In this document: positions 4,305-9,484 of the stretch, piece by piece | Layout: each line of letters opens with the position of its first letter | Numbering within the stretch: position 1 is the stretch's first letter | The notes under the pieces: generated by a model | Databases searched by the model: none | What the model was told of the DNA's origin: nothing | Seen by the model: only the letters and a program-made list of their open reading frames with translations | From: CAYMTN01 sp964393335 | Lineage (GTDB): Bacteria; Chloroflexota; Anaerolineae; Aggregatilineales; Aggregatilineaceae | DNA length: 9,484 bases | Reading direction: 5' to 3' | NCBI GenBank assembly: GCA_964393335.1 | Contig: CAYMTN010000209.1 | Location: 1-9,484 of the forward strand | Made by a program: the position numbers and the translations under genes

Positions 4305-7025
4305 TTAGTACCCCATGTGGGCTGTGACCGTGCAGCTTCCGGGCGGGACGAACGAGACGCTGGCTCCACTGCCCGATGCGCCGCAGCCTGACCAGGAAAG
4401 CACGTGGCATTTTGGATCCACCGCGACGGCGTGAGCACTAACCGTCGTGCCCGGCGAATAACCTCCACCCTCACAGTTAGGTGGAGTGTCGATCATAGCC
4501 GAGCCACCACCAAAACACTGACCCATGTCGATAGCTGCCGTCACACTGTAGCACCCTTCACCGACGGGCGGTGGCCCTCCGCCCAGACAGGTCGCCGGGT
4601 CCCAGAGACACAGGCCGTCAGGTGACAGGACGCACTCGCTGGCAGGATGTCCGCACGTATCACATGATCCGCATTCTCCCCAGCCACCGGGCGACGGCTC
4701 GACGGGTTCGACGGGTTCGACTGGCACGACCTCCGGCACCTCGCCGGGCGGGACCTCGGTGCAGTCTCCCACTTCGGTTACGTCATTTGCCGCGACCCAC
4801 AGGCTGATCGCCGCATCACCGCCGGGGATAGCCGATTTGTCGATTTCCCACCACAGATTCCCGTCGGTGTCGGTGAACTGCCCGACCACGAGGATGTCCG
4901 TGCCAATGGGCAGCCATGTGAAGATCGCCCGGTCCAGCCCAGGCCCGACGCGAACCGGAACCGTCTGCTGATCCGTGCGGATCGCGCATGGCTCGCCGGG
5001 TGCCCCGCCGAACGTGATCGTGACTTCCCTGACGCAGAACGCTCCGTCCACGCTGTCCCAGGGGCCGATGCTGACGATGTAGGTTCCAGGTGCAAGCGGC
5101 GGCGACAGCAGCACCAGGTTCAACTGTGTTTCGGACAAGATCACCGAGTGGCCGGGAACCGGGTTGCGACTTTCGTCCATCAGCAGGTACGCATACCCGT
5201 CGGCTCCGGGGTAGGCCGTCCAGACAAGATCGACCTGCGAGCCGGTGGACGCCGTCACGGCCAGATCGAAATCGGCGCACTCGCGTTGCTGCTGGCCTTG
5301 CGGAAACACGACGATCTCTTCCGAGCATTCAATAGGACCGCCGACAAGCCGCAGAACAAAGCGGAAGCTGGCGTACCCGTCGGGATACGTATAGGTTGTG
5401 CTTGTAACACCTGCGGGGATCACCCCCATGCTATCTAGCAGGGCCTCAGCGCCTCCGTCGGGGGTACCATACACATCCAGTTCGTATCCGTCGATCTCTT
5501 CCAGGGCGAACCAGGTGAGCGTGATCGTGTGTGCCATTGTATCCACTGCCGCCACCGTCAGGCCGAGGGGCGGGCAGACATGCTGGAGGTCGTGGTCGAA
5601 CATGACGGTGACTTCATCGACGCAGAGCTGACCGTCACGCCACATCCACAGCACGAATCGCACACCGTCCAGGAGCGGCGGGAAGTGATCGAAATCCCGG
5701 CCCGTCGCGTCGCCAGGCAGGACCAGCCGCCCGCTGTATTCTTCACCTGCGCCAATGATGCTGTAGACGTCAAGATCGAATTGGTCCGCGCCAAGTCCGG
5801 CGGCCCAACTGAGTGCGACGGCGTTTACAGCCGGGTCAGTCACGACGGCGGCCAGGCCGAGGTCCGGACAATCCGGCGACGTTTGTTCGATGTTGATCCG
5901 GGCCTGCTGCGTGCAGATCACGCCGCCCTCGACCATCACTTCCAGCGCAAATCGGTAGCCAATATAACCTTCGGTTGGGAGAATCCAGGTGAACTCAGTG
6001 GGATCGCCGGGAACCCACTCGGCGTGCGTGAGGTACACCTCGCCACCATCCGTGGTGAGTCCGTAGACGTAGACGACGTACCCTTCCGCACCGGGCATGG
6101 GGTCCCAGGAGACGGTGGTAGCCGTGGCCATGTGCAGCCCCTGCTGCACCGTGAGGTTCAGATCGGGGCAGCCGCCGCCGGGAATCAGCGTATCCGGACC
6201 GGGACACGGGCGGCAGTCCGTGCCAAGGGCAAGACCCTCGACTCCCGCCGGGCAGCCGGGGTTATCGCCGGAACACGTCACCAGCAGGCGGACCGATCCG
6301 GCCAGCGTCGGGTCCGCCGAGCCGACTTCCACTTCGTAGCGCCCGCTGTTGGGCTGCACCGTCACCCAGTCTTCGACCTGTTCGCCGCCGCGCAGCAGCG
6401 CGACAGTCTGGCCGCGCTGGTCACGCACCTTGGCAACGAACGGGTAGGTGAACGGCTGGCCCTCGCCCGGATTCGTCACGATCAGGGTCGTGGGGCAGTC
6501 TTCAGCCTCGAACGAAAAGTACTGCGGCAGCGCATCCTGCGGAATGGTCACGTCCACCGCCTGTCCAAAGACCAGCGGCGTAGTGGTGGCGGCGCTGCGC
6601 CCCAACAGGGTGAGCAGGTAATCACCAGTAGTTCCATTTTCACCGCTGATCCGCAGCAGGTAGACTCCTGTATCCGGCAGGAATACCGAGAGAGTCGCGC
6701 CCATAGGGTCGCCGCTGGCCGCGTTCTGCGTGCTGTGATCCAGGACCAGGCCGTTCGGCGCGACGAGATCGATCTGTATGTCCAGCGTCCCGGTCCAGGT
6801 CTCGGCAGAGATGGCGACAAAATCGCCGGGGGTGCCGGAAAAGCTGTAGGTGACGAGCGGCGCGGCTGCCGAGATCGATCCGTATACCTTCGATCCGTAC
6901 CCAAGCGTTCCGCCGCTCTGGGCCTGGGTGATGTCGGTGGGCGTTCGGGCGATGCCGAACACCGCCGCGAGGATGACCGCTCCGATCAGCGCCAGCCCGA
7001 ACCAGCGGGTGTGTTTGTGGTTCAT
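4305..7025 (-). CDS. Large secreted multidomain protein: PPC-like, Cys-bracketed FN3-like x4, SH3b-like, InlB-B-repeat-like
   Basis: This 906-residue exported protein is not assignable to a named gene. The ATG at 7025 is chosen over an in-frame ATG at 7055 because AGGAGG (7041-7036) precedes it by 10 bases and MNHKHTRWFGLALIGAVILA then forms a normal signal peptide, cleaved near TQAQS. Domains in order: PPC-like beta-sandwich (about 36-140, ending ISGENGTTGDYLLTL); a second beta domain (about 143-255); Cys-rich hinge with CRPCPGPD; four FN3-like modules beginning at C286, C386, C484 and C583, each with a second Cys just before the last strand (for example FCVREVTITF); SH3b-like domain from about C680 to 755 (VRVGPG, LWWEID); VEPVEPVEP linker; Cys cluster CGSCDTCGHPASEC; terminal domain resembling divergent InlB B-repeats (SPGTTVSAHA, LSWSGCG, CTVTAHMGY). 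There is no sortase motif, lipobox or C-terminal helix, so release or non-covalent surface attachment is inferred. It is second in an operon, a paralog of the upstream gene, and probably adhesive or structural; no catalytic motif is seen. Confidence 0.88.
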   Translation of the reverse strand: MNHKHTRWFGLALIGAVILAAVFGIARTPTDITQAQSGGTLGYGSKVYGSISAAAPLVTYSFSGTPGDFVAISAETWTGTLDIQIDLVAPNGLVLDHSTQNAASGDPMGATLSVFLPDTGVYLLRISGENGTTGDYLLTLLGRSAATTTPLVFGQAVDVTIPQDALPQYFSFEAEDCPTTLIVTNPGEGQPFTYPFVAKVRDQRGQTVALLRGGEQVEDWVTVQPNSGRYEVEVGSADPTLAGSVRLLVTCSGDNPGCPAGVEGLALGTDCRPCPGPDTLIPGGGCPDLNLTVQQGLHMATATTVSWDPMPGAEGYVVYVYGLTTDGGEVYLTHAEWVPGDPTEFTWILPTEGYIGYRFALEVMVEGGVICTQQARINIEQTSPDCPDLGLAAVVTDPAVNAVALSWAAGLGADQFDLDVYSIIGAGEEYSGRLVLPGDATGRDFDHFPPLLDGVRFVLWMWRDGQLCVDEVTVMFDHDLQHVCPPLGLTVAAVDTMAHTITLTWFALEEIDGYELDVYGTPDGGAEALLDSMGVIPAGVTSTTYTYPDGYASFRFVLRLVGGPIECSEEIVVFPQGQQQRECADFDLAVTASTGSQVDLVWTAYPGADGYAYLLMDESRNPVPGHSVILSETQLNLVLLSPPLAPGTYIVSIGPWDSVDGAFCVREVTITFGGAPGEPCAIRTDQQTVPVRVGPGLDRAIFTWLPIGTDILVVGQFTDTDGNLWWEIDKSAIPGGDAAISLWVAANDVTEVGDCTEVPPGEVPEVVPVEPVEPVEPSPGGWGECGSCDTCGHPASECVLSPDGLCLWDPATCLGGGPPPVGEGCYSVTAAIDMGQCFGGGSAMIDTPPNCEGGGYSPGTTVSAHAVAVDPKCHVLSWSGCGASGSGASVSFVPPGSCTVTAHMGY
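4696..4731 (-). repeat. Four 9-bp units encoding the VEP linker
   Basis: Units ggctcgacg, ggttcgacg, ggttcgact and ggcacgacc follow in tandem and encode Val-Glu-Pro triplets (the last is diverged) between the SH3b-like domain and the C-terminal Cys cluster. Such short units can change copy number by slippage without breaking the frame. Confidence 0.7.
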
Positions 7026-7035
7026 ATTTTCTGTT

Positions 7036-7041
7036 CCTCCT
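7036..7041 (-). promoter_or_regulatory. Ribosome-binding site deciding the start at 7025
   Basis: AGGAGG on the minus strand lies 10 bases before the ATG at 7025 and within the 26-bp gap after the upstream stop codon. The more distal ATG at 7055 has no comparable site and would overlap the end of the upstream gene. Confidence 0.8.
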
Positions 7042-7051
7042 GCGCTCGGCA

Positions 7052-8545
7052 TCATGACGCTGGCCCCCAGTGCACGGGGCCGGCCGGTTCGAATTCAACA
7101 TCGGCGCTGCCACCGCAGAGGTAGCCATGGGGCATATCCCCGCCGCCCCCGGCCTCGCTGTAGGCGCGTATCTCGATGTGGAACCGCTCATAGTCGGACG
7201 GGAAAACACCCTCAAGATGGTAGGAGGTGGCATCACCCGGCACGGTGAAAACACGAATCCCGATCAGGCCACCGTCGTCCGGATCGTAGGCGTAGATATG
7301 GAGGCTATAAGCTGCCGCGCCGGGAGCCGCACTCCATTCGAGCACGGCCAAACGATCTGCTCCAGGAACCGCATGGGCAGCGGCGCTGATCCCCGAACAT
7401 TGATCGGTGCCCTCGTCACCCAAACTGACCACGACGTCGCCCACGCACAGGTAGCCCGCGTCCTCGCCTTCTGCCCCGGCCCTCACGACTGCCGTGAACG
7501 GCCCCCGGTGCAGGTCCGCCGGGTCGAACGTGTAGCTGTGAGTGGTTTCCCCTTCGAGCATCACCGGCGAATCCATGAGCATCGCGCCGGACGCATCGAT
7601 CACGCTGAAGATGTACCACTGCGCCCCCTCGATGGCAGGCCAGGAGAAGGACGCGGTGTTACCGTCCAGCGAGACCGCGATCTCGAAGTCATCGCACAGT
7701 TCGCCGCCGAACTCGTCGCCAAAACACGACCGGCAGCGGCTCGTGCCCGCTTCCCCTCCGGCCAGACTGCCGGGGATGCAGCCGGGAGCCTGATCCGTAC
7801 AGGTCAGCAGCAGGCGTATGGTGCCCTGGCTCGCCGGATCGTCCGAACTCACCAACACCTCATACCGCCCGCTGGATGGGGCCAGGAACAGGCGGTCTTC
7901 GAGCGCATCGCCGCCGTACAACTGCGCGATCTGAATTCCCTGCTGATCGCGCACCTTGACCACGAATGGAAAGGTGAACGGCTCACCTTCGCTCAAGTTG
8001 GAAACGGTGAGCACCGTCGGGCAGGTATCCACCTCAAAGCTGAAATACTGCGGCGGCGGGTTCACCGGAACGTTTACGTCCACGCTCTGCCCGTACACCA
8101 GCGGGGTTGCCGTCACGGGGCCTCGGCCCTGTAGCTTCAGCACGAAATCCCCGGTAGTGCCGTTTTCTCCGCTGACTTGCAGGGAATAAATGCCTGTCTG
8201 TGGCAAAAACAGCGACAGGGCGGCTTCGAGACTGTCTTCGGAAAACGGGTCGGCGGCGCTGGTGGCGACAGTCTGCCCTTCCGGCGAAACCAGACTAAGC
8301 TGCGGGTCCAGTGTCCCGGTCCAGTTCCGCCCGCTGACCTGCACCAGGTCGCCTGCGCTACCGTTAAAACTATAGGTTAACGTTTGGCTGGCAGCCGAGA
8401 GTGTTCCAAAGACGCTGCTGCCATAACCAATCGTGCCTCCAATCTGTGCGCGTGTGCTGGGAGATGACAGCGGAGCCAGCATGACCGCCGCCAAGACCAG
8501 AACCGGCACAAGTCGAACCTGACGAAATACGTGCCTGTGTCGCAT
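7052..8545 (-). CDS. Secreted multidomain protein: PPC-like domain plus two Cys-bracketed FN3-like modules
   Basis: This 497-residue exported protein is a paralog of the downstream gene product. The signal peptide (VRLVPVLVLAAVMLAPLSS, cleavage probably after STRA) follows two Arg/His-rich residue groups. Then come a PPC-like beta-sandwich (about 36-145, with IGYGSSVFGTLS, WTGTLDPQLSLVSP and SGENGTTGDF), a second beta domain (about 148-255, with YFSFEVDTCPTVLTVSNLSE), a hinge with CRSCFGD, and two FN3-like modules bounded by C284/C367 and C383/C477. It stops after the second module, lacking the extra modules, SH3b-like and terminal domains of its partner. The start at 8545 is supported by AGGAGG at 8555-8550, only 4 bases away, and by the signal peptide. 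It is the first gene of a two-gene operon. Function is unknown; carbohydrate or protein binding at the cell surface is plausible and no enzyme motif is visible. Confidence 0.88.
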   Translation of the reverse strand: MRHRHVFRQVRLVPVLVLAAVMLAPLSSPSTRAQIGGTIGYGSSVFGTLSAASQTLTYSFNGSAGDLVQVSGRNWTGTLDPQLSLVSPEGQTVATSAADPFSEDSLEAALSLFLPQTGIYSLQVSGENGTTGDFVLKLQGRGPVTATPLVYGQSVDVNVPVNPPPQYFSFEVDTCPTVLTVSNLSEGEPFTFPFVVKVRDQQGIQIAQLYGGDALEDRLFLAPSSGRYEVLVSSDDPASQGTIRLLLTCTDQAPGCIPGSLAGGEAGTSRCRSCFGDEFGGELCDDFEIAVSLDGNTASFSWPAIEGAQWYIFSVIDASGAMLMDSPVMLEGETTHSYTFDPADLHRGPFTAVVRAGAEGEDAGYLCVGDVVVSLGDEGTDQCSGISAAAHAVPGADRLAVLEWSAAPGAAAYSLHIYAYDPDDGGLIGIRVFTVPGDATSYHLEGVFPSDYERFHIEIRAYSEAGGGGDMPHGYLCGGSADVEFEPAGPVHWGPAS

Positions 8546-8693
8546 GACTCCTCCTGTAGATGAACGGATACGCGGTCTAGGGCCATGTGGGGCAGCGCGG
8601 GGACCAATGCTGGCGCTTGTTCTGCGTTGAGGTTCACAATTATTTTACAGCAAATATGTGCATTACTGATCCTTGCTTGGAAAACCTAAAGTG
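8546..8693 (-). promoter_or_regulatory. Upstream region of the secreted-protein operon
   Basis: This 148-bp gap has an AT-rich core at about 8636-8690 in otherwise GC-rich DNA. A TAAAAT (8647-8642) is a possible -10 but has no convincing -35 at 16-18 bases. If it is used, the leader is about 90 bases and ends in the AGGAGG at 8555-8550. No hairpin or regulator site stands out. Confidence 0.35.
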
Positions 8694-8958
8694 CTACAGC
8701 CTGTAAATCTTCTCAGGATCGCTCTCGCCGGGTTCCCACTCGCCCGCATCCACCACCGGGGAGTAGGGCGCTTGGGCGAACGCCGATCTCGGTGACACGT
8801 TCGCCCCTGAGGTGCTCAAACGTCTCGGCCATGCCCGTGCTGTCGCGGTGCCTGTACCAGTCGTACACATCACCGCCCGTATTGCACCCGCCATAACAGT
8901 GTCATGTGTTTTTGCGGGTGTCAGGAACCCACACTCGACGATCATTCGCGGGTCCCAT
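8694..8958 (-). pseudogene. Broken CHC2 zinc-finger (primase-like) gene remnant
   Basis: In the minus-strand frame running from 8958, the reading is MGPANDRRVWVPDTRKNT, then TGA (8904-8902), then HCYGGCNTGGDVYDWYRH and TGMAETFEHLRGERVTEIGV. CHC2 zinc fingers of DnaG-type and phage primases read (F/W)HC(F/Y)GC-x-x-GGDV-(F/I)-D(F/W) followed by a helix like F-x-EAL-x-x-LA, so the match is specific; the stop sits exactly where Trp is expected (TGG to TGA). Beyond about 8790 that frame loses protein character, while another frame gives FAQAPYSPVVDAGEWEPGES and a stop at 8694, suggesting a frameshift. The upstream CPxH half of the zinc finger and the toprim domain are absent. It lies 3 bases after the XRE stop and in the same frame. 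Probably a phage or integrative-element relic. Confidence 0.6.
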
Positions 8959-8961
8959 GCG

Positions 8962-9351
8962 CTAGGTTGGTGGATTCAGATCCGCCAGCGCGGCGAGTTG
9001 CGTGATCGCGATCTTGCGGTGCTCATCGCTCTGCAACCGGCGAAATTCCAGCAGCAGCGCTTGTTCGTCATAGGTCAAATCCCCCCGCGAGATACGTGGT
9101 CCCCAGGGTGGGGGGAAGAAGTAGGTGACCGGCTTCTCCAATACTTCCGCCAGCAGCAATAATGTGGTGGCATCGGGCTGCATGCGACCGTTTTCTATGT
9201 CTGAGACTGCCGCCTGCCGCCTGTTGATACGGTCAGCGAGTTGTCTTTGACTCAAGCCACGGTCGTTGCGGGCATCACGAATGCGCTGTCCCAGCGCGCG
9301 TGTAAACTCCGTTGGTGGGTGGGTATGAGCGGAGAGAGCTTGAATAGTCAT
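8962..9351 (-). CDS. XRE-family (HTH_3) transcriptional regulator
   Basis: This is a 129-residue cytoplasmic DNA-binding protein. A Cro/CI-type helix-turn-helix occupies about residues 18-79: LGQRIRDARNDRGLSQRQLA, then DRINRRQAAVSDIENGRMQP and LLLLAEVLEKPVTYFFPP, the standard five-helix pattern with recognition helix near 46-54. The C-terminal 45 residues are charged and probably helical, with no peptidase or ligand domain recognised. The start at 9351 has AGGA seven bases upstream and a promoter about 50 bases upstream with an inverted repeat on the -10 box, so autorepression is likely (inference). Next to a primase-like relic it resembles a phage- or element-type regulator that survived while neighbours decayed. 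Which other genes it controls cannot be seen. Confidence 0.9.
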   Translation of the reverse strand: MTIQALSAHTHPPTEFTRALGQRIRDARNDRGLSQRQLADRINRRQAAVSDIENGRMQPDATTLLLLAEVLEKPVTYFFPPPWGPRISRGDLTYDEQALLLEFRRLQSDEHRKIAITQLAALADLNPPT

Positions 9352-9396
9352 GGTGTGCTGTCCTGATAGGTTATGTGTTGCGTGGTTGTTCGCATA

Positions 9397-9410
9397 GTAT
9401 AATCATATAC
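9397..9410. promoter_or_regulatory. Inverted repeat over the XRE -10 box, candidate operator
   Basis: GTATA-ATCA-TATAC has perfect 5-bp arms around a 4-base spacer and covers the predicted -10 hexamer completely. Size and placement fit an XRE dimer operator for autorepression. The AT-rich sequence makes a chance palindrome possible. Confidence 0.45.
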
Positions 9411-9430
9411 GAAAATCGGGTCGAGGTCAA
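9402..9430 (-). promoter_or_regulatory. Predicted sigma-70-type promoter of the XRE gene
   Basis: On the minus strand TTGACC (9430-9425) and TATGAT (9407-9402) are 17 bases apart. Transcription would start near 9395, about 44 bases before the ATG at 9351. Confidence 0.6.
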
Positions 9431-9484
9431 GATATCAAATTGTGGCTGAAAAGAAGTGTCATACGTCTTGATTGACTATAGGGC

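Noticed and set aside
4126..4308. 60-codon plus-strand frame through the palindrome
   Set aside because: No domain, no ribosome-binding site, and it runs through non-coding element debris.
7025..7055. Upstream start at 7055 for the 906-residue secreted protein
   Set aside because: It would add 10 residues before a standard signal peptide, overlap the upstream stop, and ignore the AGGAGG placed correctly for 7025.
5529..7124. 531-codon plus-strand open frame
   Set aside because: It lies wholly antisense to the well-supported secreted protein, its translation is Arg/His-rich without any recognisable fold, and long antisense frames are expected in GC-rich genes.
7070..8134. 354-codon plus-strand open frame
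   Set aside because: Antisense shadow of the first secreted protein; composition is typical of a shadow frame.
8377..8637. 86-codon minus-strand frame overlapping the start of the first secreted protein
   Set aside because: Out of frame with the signal-peptide gene, no ribosome-binding site, and no protein-like features.
1..9484. CRISPR arrays, tRNA or rRNA genes
   Set aside because: No regularly spaced direct repeats with unique spacers, no cloverleaf with TTCRANY arm and no conserved rRNA stretch were found.

Overview
The window (high GC, strong third-position GC bias, long antisense shadow frames) looks like chromosomal DNA of a filamentous or anaerobic Chloroflexota-type bacterium (Anaerolineae-like). 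This is inferred from gene style: a receptor-type Ser/Thr kinase with a very Thr/Pro-rich extracytoplasmic stalk and SH3b repeats, large secreted beta-sandwich proteins, and DinB-like and GNAT singletons. No marker gene settles the taxonomy.

Layout. Positions 1-2215 (minus) hold most of a transmembrane serine/threonine kinase; its C-terminus lies beyond the left edge. Its promoter is back to back with that of a plus-strand DinB-superfamily gene (2340-2837), and the two predicted promoters share one -35 region. A convergent minus-strand GNAT acetyltransferase (2860-3837) follows; it has a -10 box so close to its ATG that its mRNA may be leaderless. Positions 3838-4304 carry no intact gene: they hold a decayed IS5-type transposase fragment, a 58-bp imperfect palindrome and a small hairpin.

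Positions 4305-8545 (minus) form a probable two-gene operon (8545 to 7052, then 7025 to 4305, 26 bp between them). It encodes two paralogous exported proteins. Both begin with a signal peptide, a PPC-like beta-sandwich, a second conserved beta domain and a Cys-rich hinge. These are followed by about 99-residue FN3-like modules, each starting with a Cys and carrying a second Cys before the last strand. The first protein has two modules. The second has four, plus an SH3b-like domain, a VEP-repeat linker, another Cys cluster and a terminal InlB-B-repeat-like domain.

The right end (minus) holds an XRE-family regulator (9351-8962) with a good promoter overlapped by a perfect 14-bp inverted repeat. 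Directly behind it, in the same reading frame, is a broken CHC2 zinc-finger primase-like remnant (about 8958-8694) interrupted by a Trp-to-stop change and probably a frameshift. XRE plus primase debris suggests the relic edge of a phage or integrative element.

The kinase and the secreted pair are unlinked transcriptionally but share extracytoplasmic SH3b-type domains. The most novel-looking content is the paralogous secreted pair with its Cys-bracketed modules.
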